From Bacillota bacterium (GTDB lineage Bacteria; Bacillota; Clostridia; Acetivibrionales; DSM-1351), in NCBI GenBank assembly GCA_023426005.1, contig JAFABO010000030.1:1-64000 (forward strand): a stretch of 64,000 nucleotides of DNA, given 5' to 3'. The notes beneath the pieces are model-generated. The model worked only from the letters and a program-made list of their open reading frames with translations. It was not told where the DNA came from and searched no databases. Shown here piece after piece: positions 35,461 to 45,301 of the stretch (its first letter is position 1; each line of letters opens with the position of its first letter). A program made the position numbers and the translations under genes.

Positions 35461-36399
35461 TTATATTACTAAATGCCCCCTCTTTTCAGCAATTGTAATA
35501 GTTGCTTCTATACCGGAGTTAAACTGTAGGTAGTCACCTTCAACACCGTCACTGAATATTACTCCGTTTTCCGGCATTTGAGACAATATCTTAAGAGGAC
35601 TCCTTTTGGTTACTTTTCCAAAGACAATATCTGCTCCGGATGTTTTGCTTGGGAAAGGCTCACGCACAGAAAAATATAAGTAATCAATATTCCAGGGTAA
35701 GCTTCTTTCCTGCTGTACCTTGATTTTCTGATCTGAGATTCCGTTGGCTATGTTTGCTGCACCAGTAAGTATGCTCTTTAACCAGCCGGTTGAACCCAGT
35801 CCTGTTGATACAATAACTCCGCTTGAAGACTGATATTCGTGCCGTCCTTCCAATTGGATATGATATCTTGAAGACACATGCGTCCGCTGCCCAATAAACA
35901 GGTCATTAACTGCATAGATAACCTGACCGTCATTTAAAGCAGCCTTAGCCATAGAAACATCTTTAATCTGCCTTCTCTTTTTGAAAACGTCCTGAACTAC
36001 CAGCTTCAAATCAGAAACTGTAAATGGGAGGAGTACGCCATCCCATCTGGCAGGATCCGGATTTACTCCAATCAGCTGCTGGTCCGAAAGATATTTTAAA
36101 GTATTTGCTACAAGCCCATCCTGGCCTATAACTACTACAATATCGTTATCCCCGAATATAAAATTCGGAACATATTCCCTATCTACAACCTGAACCCTTC
36201 CAAGTGCCTTTAACTGGTTTTGAGCTTCAGATAAAGACCTCTTATACTGTTCATCTTCATAGATATAATCTGAAAAATCACTGCCCATGTGTTCAATATA
36301 AAACTTTGCCTGAGCTATGGTGTTATACCTTGCAATCAAATCTTCAAGCCTTGTTCTTCTTTTTACCAGTACTATCTTATTTTCAGTTAATCTTTCCAT
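35461..36399 (-). CDS. Diverged NAD-kinase-like protein
   Basis: A 312-residue protein with the overall ATP-NAD kinase layout. The phosphate loop motif reads VIGQDGLVANTL, where ordinary enzymes have GGDGT. The NAD-binding region reads SSGVIVSTGLGSTGWLKS. The segment GVNPDPARWDGVLLPF and a ~70-residue N-terminal helical region are not typical of housekeeping NAD kinases. The ATG overlaps the end of the small upstream gene by 13 bases, so they are translationally coupled. It could phosphorylate NAD or another nucleotide or lipid, or act as a sensor. Confidence 0.75.
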   Translation of the reverse strand: MERLTENKIVLVKRRTRLEDLIARYNTIAQAKFYIEHMGSDFSDYIYEDEQYKRSLSEAQNQLKALGRVQVVDREYVPNFIFGDNDIVVVIGQDGLVANTLKYLSDQQLIGVNPDPARWDGVLLPFTVSDLKLVVQDVFKKRRQIKDVSMAKAALNDGQVIYAVNDLFIGQRTHVSSRYHIQLEGRHEYQSSSGVIVSTGLGSTGWLKSILTGAANIANGISDQKIKVQQERSLPWNIDYLYFSVREPFPSKTSGADIVFGKVTKRSPLKILSQMPENGVIFSDGVEGDYLQFNSGIEATITIAEKRGHLVI

Positions 36400-36665
36400 A
36401 TTATTAATTCCTTATGCTTGCCGCTGCCCACAGTCTTAACCTCGAATTTTAAAATATAATTATCATTTACTTCAAATTCTGTTACGAAGCCGGCAAACCC
36501 CGGAACACTTTTTGCATTCCATTCCTGTGCAATTTGGCGGGCATACTCAACATTGAGTACGGGATAAAAAATTGGCTGTTCGGGCAGTCTCGGCGGAAAT
36601 TTTCTCATCCCGGACTGCTTTATAAGTTCAAGTTCTTTCAATCCTACAGGTCTAAAAAGCTTCAT
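36387..36665 (-). CDS. Small conserved protein coupled to the NAD-kinase-like gene
   Basis: A 92-residue soluble protein: RPVGLKELELIKQSG at 5-19, then FPPRLPEQPIFYPVLN, a helix (YARQIAQEWN) and a strand-rich C-terminus. I recognise it as a recurring hypothetical protein but not its function. The overlap with the NAD-kinase-like gene suggests a functional pair. The start has an AGCGAGGTGCTC ribosome site upstream. Confidence 0.7.
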   Translation of the reverse strand: MKLFRPVGLKELELIKQSGMRKFPPRLPEQPIFYPVLNVEYARQIAQEWNAKSVPGFAGFVTEFEVNDNYILKFEVKTVGSGKHKELIIWKD

Positions 36666-36949
36666 TAGTGAGCACCTCGCTTGTTAATTACATCTAAAAT
36701 TACATTACAACTGAACTTGATGGTTTTAGGAATTACAGAATAATTGTTATTCACTACTTGATATTATCAATTTGCTACTATCATTATTTTACTAATTCTA
36801 TTTCCTTGTCAATATGTTTTTATTGCTTCGTTTCTTAACAAATTACAACATCAATATAATTTTCTCCATAGGCTTTTCTAAAATATACCACACAGTGACC
36901 AGATTTTCACCTATAAACAGATTATTTTAGATATAGAAAAAAAGTATGA

Positions 36950-37690
36950 TCAAAAATGCCTGTTACTGCCGGATTTTCCGAAATCCCGTTTTAGAACATT
37001 TGCCTTACAGGAATTAATACATTCGCCGCATTGAATACATTCATTATGGTTCCATTTATTATTTTTTACCATACCTGCCACATCAAGTCCAATGGTACAG
37101 GAATCATTGCATTTGCGGCACCCTACACATTTGCTGTTATCTGATGAGATTTTCATCCGTGGAAGCTTAAGCAACTTTGATATCTGAATTCCGATATAAT
37201 TCAGAATATACATGGGACAAAAATACCGGCACCACACCCGTTTTCCAAATACCATACAGATAAGGATAATAGAACCCGTTATTATGTAATACAAAATCAG
37301 GCCATGCATACTGTCCAGCGTCACCTTGGTATCCTCCATGTGGTAAAATATTACCACATCCTTAAATCCGTATTGAATAATTGGCAGTAGAATCAAAATC
37401 AAAAATATGCTTCCAGTTATGAATTTTAGGTTCAAAGTCTTTGAATTCATAATCCTCGGCTTTTTCCCTTTATCAGGGAGATGATCCTGCAGTGCACCGA
37501 AAGGGCAAATATAGCCGCACCATGCGGCGCCAAAGAAAATCGCTGAAATGGTCATTAGCGCAAAAACAATGTGCATAACAGAAAAGGTATTTTCAAATCC
37601 AGCCTGAACAAGTAATACCGGCGAAAAATAATTTAGAGTGATGGGCAGTAAAAAAAATGTAATGAACGTGGTAATTTTTCTAAAATTCAT
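36950..37690 (-). CDS. NapH/YccM-like membrane protein with two 4Fe-4S clusters
   Basis: A membrane electron-transfer protein of about 246 residues. Four to five membrane segments carry the paired motifs WCGYICPFGALQ and WCRYFCPMYILN of the NapH/NosR group. The C-terminus has two ferredoxin motifs (CVGCRKCNDSC and CIQCGECINSCKAN). I place the start at 37690 after GAAGGGAAG. It is divergent from a membrane-linked LuxR regulator, which may control it. A role in moving electrons across or at the membrane is likely; its partner is not in the window. Confidence 0.88.
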   Translation of the reverse strand: MNFRKITTFITFFLLPITLNYFSPVLLVQAGFENTFSVMHIVFALMTISAIFFGAAWCGYICPFGALQDHLPDKGKKPRIMNSKTLNLKFITGSIFLILILLPIIQYGFKDVVIFYHMEDTKVTLDSMHGLILYYIITGSIILICMVFGKRVWCRYFCPMYILNYIGIQISKLLKLPRMKISSDNSKCVGCRKCNDSCTIGLDVAGMVKNNKWNHNECIQCGECINSCKANVLKRDFGKSGSNRHF

Positions 37691-37829
37691 ATTGAAACTT
37701 CCCTTCAAATAAAATAGGTGCTCAATTGAAGTTAATAATAAATAAATGCTGTTGCGCAATAAGTGGAACTCCCTATTTTAGCTAAAATACATCAATGAGG
37801 AATATCCCCCATGTCACTTTTTAGCAATT

Positions 37830-37857
37830 TTGCTTGTATTTAAGGAAGTGGTATACT
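37830..37857 (+). promoter_or_regulatory. Predicted promoter of the LuxR-type regulator gene
   Basis: TTGCTT and TATACT are 16 bases apart, about 37 bases before the start codon. Confidence 0.45.
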
Positions 37858-37894
37858 AAAATTATCAGCAGATTACCAAACGAAAGGATCATAT

Positions 37895-38797
37895 ATGGAC
37901 GATATAGCAATTTTGTTCTACGTTGTTTCACTTTTTGTTGGCACAGCCTCTATATCAGTTTCGATCTTCATCAACCGGAACTACAATAAGAGGGCTTTAG
38001 AGCTATTTATTGGACTTAATCTGTCTTTCTTTTTTATTCAAAATTCAATAGCCTTACTTGCACACGCAGCTCGCGTAGAAAATCCAGCGGCATTTATTCT
38101 TATCCTATCCAAAGTTTTTGATACTGCAGGTACTTCTTTAAGCAGTTTTTTTGGGATGCTTTTAATAAATTCTCTGCTTGGAAAAGAAATATCAAAAACA
38201 AAAAAATGGATAATTATGGCTGTTTCTGCTTCTCAATTTATCGCCATTGCAATCTGCAGTATATTTGTTGTAATCTACCTGGAATATGCTGTAAAGACAT
38301 CTGTCCTGCTTGTGATTATTTATGAAATACTCCTTACAGCAGTAAGCTATAAGCAGATAGGAAATAAGGATTTTAAAAGGGCAGTTAATATATTTACATT
38401 GATTTCAATAGTTTTTTTGCCTTTGTTTGTTTTTGAAGTCTTTCGAGCTTATATACCACTGCTAAAGGATGTAACTTCCCTTAAAATGCTGTCATTACCA
38501 GCTTTCTTTTTAGTAATCAATACATTTTCCCTTATTTTTGCAAATAAATATTTCAATTCGCCGGCATTTGCCGAAGATAACAGGTTAACAGAATTCTTTA
38601 TAAAAAAGTATTCCATTACAGATAAAGAAGTAGAAGTGATTGAACTGCTGCTTAACGGGCTTACCTATAAACAGATTGCCGAAAAACTGTATATAGCTAA
38701 TAAAACTGTGGACAACCACATACAGAACATATATAAAAAGCTTGAGATAACCAGTAAGATTCAACTTTTTAATCTTGTTCGATCAAAAGAAAAATGA
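37895..38797 (+). CDS. Membrane-bound LuxR-type transcriptional regulator
   Basis: The first ~220 residues contain about seven hydrophobic membrane segments. The last ~65 residues form a LuxR/GerE helix-turn-helix (GLTYKQIAEKLYIANKTVDNHIQNIYKKL). AAAGGA precedes the ATG. Proteins of this design act as one-component membrane sensors. It faces the iron-sulfur membrane protein gene and converges with the nuclease-like gene. Confidence 0.88.
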   Translation: MDDIAILFYVVSLFVGTASISVSIFINRNYNKRALELFIGLNLSFFFIQNSIALLAHAARVENPAAFILILSKVFDTAGTSLSSFFGMLLINSLLGKEISKTKKWIIMAVSASQFIAIAICSIFVVIYLEYAVKTSVLLVIIYEILLTAVSYKQIGNKDFKRAVNIFTLISIVFLPLFVFEVFRAYIPLLKDVTSLKMLSLPAFFLVINTFSLIFANKYFNSPAFAEDNRLTEFFIKKYSITDKEVEVIELLLNGLTYKQIAEKLYIANKTVDNHIQNIYKKLEITSKIQLFNLVRSKEK

Positions 38798-38807
38798 TAT
38801 CTGTTTT

Positions 38808-40664
38808 TTATGAACAAGATAACACATTTATAATTGCGATTGTTCGCGATAGGGTGTCAATTCTCAATAGATGCCACCATTGTCCAGAACCTTCTTTGGG
38901 ACATTCTATCTGTAAGGTTTGATTTGTTCCATAAAATACAACACTAAGAAGTGCGTTGCTTTGAGACAAAATAGGGGTTTCGGAATAATTGTTAACCCAT
39001 AAATCGTATATCCCTTCATGCCACTTTTTGATACAGATTTTCTCAGGCCCATACCCGCTTGTAATATCTCCCTGATATTGCACATCAGCAATATCACTGG
39101 AGTTAAAGCATACTTTATGTACTTCAGCAGACTGATTCGAACGATAATATAAGTATAAGTCTAAGTCGAGAGGTTCTTTATTCCAGAACAATGAAAAATG
39201 TGCTATATCGTTCAGGTTCAACTTAAAAATTCCGACACGCTGATATAATAGATCGAGGACACAGCTGGATAAAAGAGTGCTGTTTTTGCTTTCCGGCCGA
39301 TAAAGAGGCATCAGCTCATATCTATCGGTTGGTAATGTATATAGTTTAGAAGTGAGGCTAGCTGTATTGATTTCTCCATAATCCACCAGGAACACTTTAG
39401 CATTGGGGCGGTTATGTGCATAATCAATAATTGCCTGGCTAAAGTTTATAGTAGAAGATCGTTTATATTGCTTGCATTCAATTACAGCAATGCTATCTGA
39501 AATATTACTTGCATCACCGCAGACAATAGTATAGTCAGGCTGTATTGCTGTTTTACGGCCTTTGCCTATGGGTTTCACGACAGCCCTTGTCCTTAATTCA
39601 GTCCAAAAATCAAAAGTTTTATTTCCCAATTTTACTGTTGCAAGACATGCTCCTGAGAATGGAAACGATAAAACTCCATCTTTCAAATTAAAAGTCAAAT
39701 TTTCATTCGGAAGACCTGTTATTATCTCGGTAAATACCCAGACAGAATAGACTTCATAACGCCTTTTCCAGACCGGAAGTTTCAAAAAGCTCTTCCAGAC
39801 AGATATCACATTCTCAGTATAATCGTCAACCGTTGAAAATTTCTCTAGGAATTCATCTAATCTTTCATTTATATCATCTTTCATTTTGGGCGATAACTTA
39901 GTATAATTTTCCGCCAGATAATACAATTTATATAGTATACTGCCCAGACACAAATCTTCTTCCGGCATTAGCAGCTCATTGTAAAAATCATACGAAATCC
40001 CACCCTTGCTGTCATTTATAAATTCATACCACTCATTTCTTGATGCGGGAACAGATTCATAATAACGGAATAACTCATTCCAAAATAGGAATGCTTTAGA
40101 AAGTGCTTCCTGAATAGGGGAATCTTCTATTGCAGAAGCAAAATTCAGTTTTATTGACGGCCATTCTTTCCGATTATTTGTGTATTTTTCATACCAGTTT
40201 AAAAAGGCTGCATCCATAATTGACTCTTCAACTAAGTCCTGTTGGATAGGAAGTCCCCACAAAATCCTTATATTTTCCGGGGTAAGAAATAGTTTTTGTG
40301 TTTCCCGCATGACCTTAACAAGCTGCTCTCTCGCTTTTATAAAATGAGCCGCATTTATTCTTGCAGACTTAAAACGTTTTAAGTCAAATTCAAATTCTAT
40401 ATTTTCTGTACTGCTGTGAAACTTGTAACGTTCAAAAAAATTCAGAATGTCTGCATACATAGAAACCAGCGGGGACATTACCTTAAAAAATGCCATCAAA
40501 AAATTTTCAGCCGGTATACCGTTTAGGCTTGAATCAAAATCATCTGAAGTGACAGAGAGTTCCTTCCTAAGATCATTTATAATGCTAACATCATAATATT
40601 TGTCAGAAAAACTTCCCATTCTTTTTATTTCCAGCCAAAGATCAATGGTATTATTCCTCTCCAA
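38808..40664 (-). CDS. PD-(D/E)XK nuclease-like protein with YfaP-like C-terminal domain
   Basis: A 618-residue protein of three parts. Residues 1-~300 are helical with no recognised domain. Residues ~300-470 carry a restriction-endonuclease-like core with D377 (QPDYTI) and E396-x-K398 (AVIECKQYK), the PD...ExK signature, followed by a helix and the strand KVFLVDYG. Residues ~480-618 are strand-rich, with DLDLYLYY at 500-507 and GYGPE at 537-541, hallmarks of DUF2135/YfaP-like domains. It is a single gene with no methylase or helicase beside it. The layout suggests a stand-alone defence or DNA-processing effector, but function is unproven. Confidence 0.7.
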   Translation of the reverse strand: MERNNTIDLWLEIKRMGSFSDKYYDVSIINDLRKELSVTSDDFDSSLNGIPAENFLMAFFKVMSPLVSMYADILNFFERYKFHSSTENIEFEFDLKRFKSARINAAHFIKAREQLVKVMRETQKLFLTPENIRILWGLPIQQDLVEESIMDAAFLNWYEKYTNNRKEWPSIKLNFASAIEDSPIQEALSKAFLFWNELFRYYESVPASRNEWYEFINDSKGGISYDFYNELLMPEEDLCLGSILYKLYYLAENYTKLSPKMKDDINERLDEFLEKFSTVDDYTENVISVWKSFLKLPVWKRRYEVYSVWVFTEIITGLPNENLTFNLKDGVLSFPFSGACLATVKLGNKTFDFWTELRTRAVVKPIGKGRKTAIQPDYTIVCGDASNISDSIAVIECKQYKRSSTINFSQAIIDYAHNRPNAKVFLVDYGEINTASLTSKLYTLPTDRYELMPLYRPESKNSTLLSSCVLDLLYQRVGIFKLNLNDIAHFSLFWNKEPLDLDLYLYYRSNQSAEVHKVCFNSSDIADVQYQGDITSGYGPEKICIKKWHEGIYDLWVNNYSETPILSQSNALLSVVFYGTNQTLQIECPKEGSGQWWHLLRIDTLSRTIAIINVLSCS

Positions 40665-40761
40665 ATTAACCCCTCCTCACTTGTTAGAGAGTGATTATTT
40701 TTGTAAAATCAATTTAATCACTCTATTATAAAGCCATTTTACCCTAAACATAATATTATTG

Positions 40762-41526
40762 CTATTCGATTGGCTGGCCATCATCAAATAAAGACGGATT
40801 TTTCTTCAACAGCTCTATAACCCAGTCTGTCATGGGCTTCACTTCGACTACATACGAAACGGCATCTCCGATTTTAACTTTCTTGGCAATCCCCATATGT
40901 ATCATTGGAATAAGCAGCTTGTCATAATTTTTTGACACATCCCCGCGGGTCGAATGATGACCATAAAAATCAATTTCACGGACCTCCCCATCTTTAAACA
41001 TTAGTTTGATTTTCCTTGGTTGCGGGTTAATACGGTTAGGAATTTTCAACCATTCTTCAATACTGTGAATAAATGTGTTGGTCTTAAGTGTGGCACCTAA
41101 AAATAATAATTGTGCTTCCTCATCGTATAGTCCGCCAAAGCAGCCGTTTCGCGGGCAAGGTGTATGAACCTCGCTGTCACGCAGGACATAGGCTTGTGCC
41201 GTACTCCCCATGGCTGTCACCGAATGGGTAGGATGCATTGAGCGAACAGCCCCTTCCCTTTTCATAAAAAGATTGGGCAGTATCCCAACGCAGGCTGCTT
41301 CTGTCCTGGGGTCATAAATGCCGTCTCGTAAATTTTTATCAGACCATGAATGAGTTGGAAATAATAATAGCCCATCTTTCATGTATTCGATAAAAGCATC
41401 CAGAACAGTATCCCCTCCGCCTTCTACCACGCCAATCGCTTTCATGGAAGAATGAATGAGCAAAGTTCCATTTTTTTTAATTCCTGTTTGTTCAAGATCT
41501 TTAATTAAAGAGTTTTTAGTATGCAT
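40762..41526 (-). CDS. AAC(3)-family N-acetyltransferase
   Basis: A protein of about 254 residues with the Antibiotic_NAT fold: GTLLIHSSMKAIG near residue 20, HPTHSVTAMG and FLGATLKTNTFIHSIEEW. Family members acetylate the 3-amino group of aminoglycosides with acetyl-CoA; others (YokD-like) have unknown substrates. I place the start at the ATG at 41526 with AAGGA 6-7 bases upstream; a longer reading to 41586 lacks support. It is a single gene with no mobile element nearby, so a chromosomal relative of unknown substrate is as likely as true resistance. Confidence 0.85.
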   Translation of the reverse strand: MHTKNSLIKDLEQTGIKKNGTLLIHSSMKAIGVVEGGGDTVLDAFIEYMKDGLLLFPTHSWSDKNLRDGIYDPRTEAACVGILPNLFMKREGAVRSMHPTHSVTAMGSTAQAYVLRDSEVHTPCPRNGCFGGLYDEEAQLLFLGATLKTNTFIHSIEEWLKIPNRINPQPRKIKLMFKDGEVREIDFYGHHSTRGDVSKNYDKLLIPMIHMGIAKKVKIGDAVSYVVEVKPMTDWVIELLKKNPSLFDDGQPIE

Positions 41527-41652
41527 ATGCAGTCCTTTCTCCTTCCGGAATGTCTTCAATAAAAAAGCCCTTATCCACAGAGCCAACCATTTTTTGTATA
41601 TATTCGCGTTTGATTTTTATTATATCACTTTTATAAAAATATTCATATGACC

Positions 41653-41695
41653 AGCCAACCGCATGATCATGTCATAGCAGATCATGCGGTTGGCT
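41653..41695. terminator. Perfect 16-bp hairpin after the GH2 operon
   Basis: AGCCAACCGCATGATC (41653-41668) pairs perfectly with 41680-41695 around an 11-base loop. It is 25 bases after the stop of the GH2 gene. A true T-run is lacking on both sides, so it may stabilise the 3' end or act as a weak terminator. Confidence 0.55.
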
Positions 41696-41719
41696 CACAA
41701 CCACGTTGGCCGGCTTCTT

Positions 41720-43510
41720 TTATATGTGATATCCATCATTTATCTCTTTAATTTTTTCAAGTTTAAATTTTGGAGTATGTTTTTCTGTCAGAAGTCCGTT
41801 TTTCTCCTGTTGAACATCAGCAAACTGTGTATAACAAAATCCGGAAATCAGATCAGAAGCATATATGTTTTGAATAAGCCTCCGGTAGGTTTCAAGAAAG
41901 TCCTCTTCACTGCCGGCATTAGTATATCCCCAGCCATTTTCGCCGGCTTCCAGAAGGTCCTCTTCGCGGTTTTTGGCCGAGCTCCAGCTCTTCTCCCCAC
42001 ATCCGCAGGAAACACCTCCAAATTCTGATATTACAATAGGCTGACCATTATATTTATATCCTTTTGCATATGGCAGACGCTCCATAATAGAACCGCCAAG
42101 AATACCATCCAGGTGTTTGAGACTATCCGCAAAATTTATCTGCATAGCATTATTTTCATCATTACCGTGCCTGTAAGTGTGAATTGTGCACAAATCACCG
42201 CCTGTCTGCTCCCAACCGTCATTTGTAACAACGAGGCGTGTATTATCAAGGCTGTATGCAAGATTGTAAAGGCATAAGGAAAACGCCTGCTGCATTTTGT
42301 TGTTGTATATATCAGGAACACCCCAGCTTTCATTCAGCATATCCCAAACTACAATAGAAGGATGGTTATAGTCTCTTAAAATAATATTGCTCCACCCTTT
42401 AATAAATCTGTCGACAGCATCGCGAGAGTAGCTTATAAAGCTAGGCACACTGCCCCATACCAGATAGCCCAGTTTATCAGCCCAATATAAAAAGACAGGG
42501 TCTTCAGCTTTTTCATGCTTACGGCAGCCATTGAATCCCATGGACTTACTGAGTAGGATATCCTGCTTATAAACGTCCTCATCGGGTGCAGTAAGAAGTC
42601 CGTTTTCCCAATATCCCTGGTCAAGCACTAATTTATGATAATATGGCATATTATTAAGATATAATTTTCCGTTTTCAATAGATATTTTTCTCATTCCAAA
42701 ATATGTATTAACTTTGTCGGCAGGTTTACCATCAACTAAAAGCACAGCCTCAACATCAAAAAGGTTAGGATGCTCAGGACTCCAGCAAAGGCCTCCTAAA
42801 TAAGAGGGCCCGTTTATTACCTTATTTGCAAAAATATCAACGGTGACCTTGCCTTCTTTTTGTAAAATTTCCATTACACCATTAAAGAAGGTTTTATCAC
42901 CAAGTGTTGCTTTAAAACTGCAGGTACATGGAAATGCTGTGCAGTCAGACAATTTATAGCTTATCTCAACTGTTCCCGCATCAATATCCGGCGTGAACAG
43001 AATCCTTTCCCAACGGGACGTGGGAACTGGCTCTATCCACACAGATTGCCATATTCCAGTCGAGGGTGTATACCAAATAAATACCGGCTCACCGTTCCAA
43101 TATTGTTTACCCCTAGGGATTGTTTCATCATTGTGAGGATCAACAACCTTTACCACCAACTCCTCTTCATTCCAATTCAAAAATTCAGTTACATCAATGG
43201 TGAAAGGCGTATGCCCTCCTTCGTGTGTGCAAACCATATTTCCGTTAATATATACAGCGCTTTTATAGTCAACCGCACCAAAATGAAGAAGAATGTTCTG
43301 GTCCCTCCAGCTATCAGGCGCTGAAAAAAACTTGCGGTATATTACGTTATCCTGATCCGTCTTAATGTTAATTCCACTCAAAGCGCACTGATAAACAAAA
43401 GGCACTTCAATTTCCTTATTTATTACTCCGTCAAAACCAAATTCCCATTTTCCATTGAGTGACATCCAATTTTCTCTCTGGAAATCCGGCCTTGGATACT
43501 CGTTTCTCAA
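41720..43510 (-). CDS. Glycoside hydrolase family 2 enzyme
   Basis: A 596-residue retaining glycosidase of the beta-galactosidase/glucuronidase family, without signal peptide (cytoplasmic). Order: jelly-roll sugar-binding domain (NWMSLNGKWEFGFD), Ig-like domain, TIM barrel. The acid/base Glu is in WDMLNESWG and the nucleophile Glu in IVISEFGG. The start is a TTG at 43510 with GGAGGGATAAC just upstream. It lies 14 bases after the permease gene, so it hydrolyses the imported glycoside. The exact sugar is not clear. Confidence 0.92.
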   Translation of the reverse strand: MRNEYPRPDFQRENWMSLNGKWEFGFDGVINKEIEVPFVYQCALSGINIKTDQDNVIYRKFFSAPDSWRDQNILLHFGAVDYKSAVYINGNMVCTHEGGHTPFTIDVTEFLNWNEEELVVKVVDPHNDETIPRGKQYWNGEPVFIWYTPSTGIWQSVWIEPVPTSRWERILFTPDIDAGTVEISYKLSDCTAFPCTCSFKATLGDKTFFNGVMEILQKEGKVTVDIFANKVINGPSYLGGLCWSPEHPNLFDVEAVLLVDGKPADKVNTYFGMRKISIENGKLYLNNMPYYHKLVLDQGYWENGLLTAPDEDVYKQDILLSKSMGFNGCRKHEKAEDPVFLYWADKLGYLVWGSVPSFISYSRDAVDRFIKGWSNIILRDYNHPSIVVWDMLNESWGVPDIYNNKMQQAFSLCLYNLAYSLDNTRLVVTNDGWEQTGGDLCTIHTYRHGNDENNAMQINFADSLKHLDGILGGSIMERLPYAKGYKYNGQPIVISEFGGVSCGCGEKSWSSAKNREEDLLEAGENGWGYTNAGSEEDFLETYRRLIQNIYASDLISGFCYTQFADVQQEKNGLLTEKHTPKFKLEKIKEINDGYHI

Positions 43511-43524
43511 AGTTATCCCTCCAT

Positions 43525-44355
43525 TTACTTAATACCTGATTGTGTAAAACCTTTTACAATATATTTGTTTATAAAAATGAATACTAATGTTACCGGTAAA
43601 ACTGCTACGACTGTTGCTGCCATCATAAGGCCGGGATTTATATAGTTTTCGCCTAGTATCAGTGATGCAATACCGAGAGTGATAGTCTGTGATTGTGTGC
43701 GATTGATGACTAGAGACGGCCAGAAATAATCGTTATATAGACCTAAAAACGTTATAAAGCCCTGTGTTAAAATAATAGGCCTTACAGAAGGAAGAATAAC
43801 TTTCCATAATGTTTGTATTAGAGATGCTCCGTCAATGTAAGCAGATTCTTCAAGCTCCTTAGGAAATGCCAGCATAAAGTTATAAACCAGGTATACCATC
43901 ATAACGCCTGCACCGGATGGAAGAATTAACGGTGCAAATGAATTGAGCAAGCCAACCTGCTTAAATATATAGAAGCTTGGAAAATACGTTACTATCTCAG
44001 GAATAGCCAGGGCCCATATTATGGCAATTATAAAAGCCCTTCTATTGGGTACATTCAGCCTTGCCAGTGCATATGCGGCTAAAGTGCTGACTATTACACG
44101 CAGGAGTGTTCCTATAACAGTCACAATAGCAGTGTTTATTATCCACTTACCAACAGGCGAAGAAGATGTATTTGCAAATAATTCCTTATAATTATCCAAA
44201 GTCCACTTGTTTGGAAGCAGCGAAGATGAGCCAAGCGCATCAGGTAATTCTTTGAAGCTGGTAAATATCATAAACATAAAAGGCAGAATGAAAAAGTAAG
44301 CTATTACAAACGCTATTATAAGTAGAGTTACCGTTTTTAGTTTTTTTCTGTTCAT
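43525..44355 (-). CDS. Carbohydrate ABC permease, MalG type
   Basis: A 276-residue permease with six membrane segments and the EAA loop EESAYIDGASLIQTLWKVILP. It starts 2 bases after the MalF-type gene. No ATPase is encoded nearby, so a shared ATPase is implied. Confidence 0.94.
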   Translation of the reverse strand: MNRKKLKTVTLLIIAFVIAYFFILPFMFMIFTSFKELPDALGSSSLLPNKWTLDNYKELFANTSSSPVGKWIINTAIVTVIGTLLRVIVSTLAAYALARLNVPNRRAFIIAIIWALAIPEIVTYFPSFYIFKQVGLLNSFAPLILPSGAGVMMVYLVYNFMLAFPKELEESAYIDGASLIQTLWKVILPSVRPIILTQGFITFLGLYNDYFWPSLVINRTQSQTITLGIASLILGENYINPGLMMAATVVAVLPVTLVFIFINKYIVKGFTQSGIK

Positions 44356-44357
44356 AA

Positions 44358-45272
44358 TTATACCCTGCCTCCGTTTAAGTCATCCTTTGCTCTGGTCAGG
44401 AAATATTGTGAAATGGAGCATGCCACAATGATAATGCCAAGCAATATAGTCATTGCACTTCCAATTCCCAGATTGTTTTTAAATATGATACTGTCATTGA
44501 TAACCATAATAACCGGTTTTGTGAATTCACCCGGACCTCCGTTTGTCATAAGACGAGGTTGTCCAAAAATATTAAATGATGCAATAATTGTTGTCATTAA
44601 TACAAAATAAAAAACATCTCTGATTCCCGGAAATGTTATGTAAATAAATTTCCTCCAGAAACCTGCACCATCAAGATCTGCCGCTTCATTTACACTTATA
44701 TCAATTTCATTCAAAGCGTTGACAAAGAGCATCATATTGTAGCCTACAGTCCACCACAGAGTCGCAACAGTTATTGATATCCAGACAAAATCTTTTGATT
44801 CAAGCCATGGTATAGGATTGGATATAATCGACAAATTAATAAGCATATTGTTTATATATCCGCCATTTCCTCTTAAAAGCCATATGAAAATAGCTGCAAC
44901 CGCTGAAACAGACACTGAAAATGATGCAAAATAAACTGTGCGGAATAGTGCTTTAAATCGGTCGGGAATGCGGTCAACAAGCATTGCCAGGCCTAAGCTG
45001 AAAATTACAAGAGGAGGAGTGGAGAATAGTACAAATATGCAGGTATTCTTTAGCCCGTTGAAGAATGATCTATTGTACATAGAGTCGGAAAACAAAATTT
45101 TTGTATAATTTTCTAATCCTATATATCCCTGATCTCCGGTAATAAGCGAATATTTATGAAGACTCATGTATCCGCCGAATATTAAAGGAACCAGCCAGAA
45201 TAATACGAAGAAAATTATAAATGGTAATAAAAATAACGTAGAAACAAATTTACTTGTCTTCATTTTATTCAC
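44358..45272 (-). CDS. Carbohydrate ABC permease, MalF type
   Basis: A 304-residue permease with six membrane segments and the EAA loop NEAADLDGAGFWRKFIYITFP. It partners the following MalG-type permease. A hairpin at 45302-45331 separates it from the lipoprotein gene. Confidence 0.94.
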   Translation of the reverse strand: MNKMKTSKFVSTLFLLPFIIFFVLFWLVPLIFGGYMSLHKYSLITGDQGYIGLENYTKILFSDSMYNRSFFNGLKNTCIFVLFSTPPLVIFSLGLAMLVDRIPDRFKALFRTVYFASFSVSVSAVAAIFIWLLRGNGGYINNMLINLSIISNPIPWLESKDFVWISITVATLWWTVGYNMMLFVNALNEIDISVNEAADLDGAGFWRKFIYITFPGIRDVFYFVLMTTIIASFNIFGQPRLMTNGGPGEFTKPVIMVINDSIIFKNNLGIGSAMTILLGIIIVACSISQYFLTRAKDDLNGGRV

Positions 45273-45301
45273 CCTTCTATATGAGATGGATATTTATTCA
45301 C

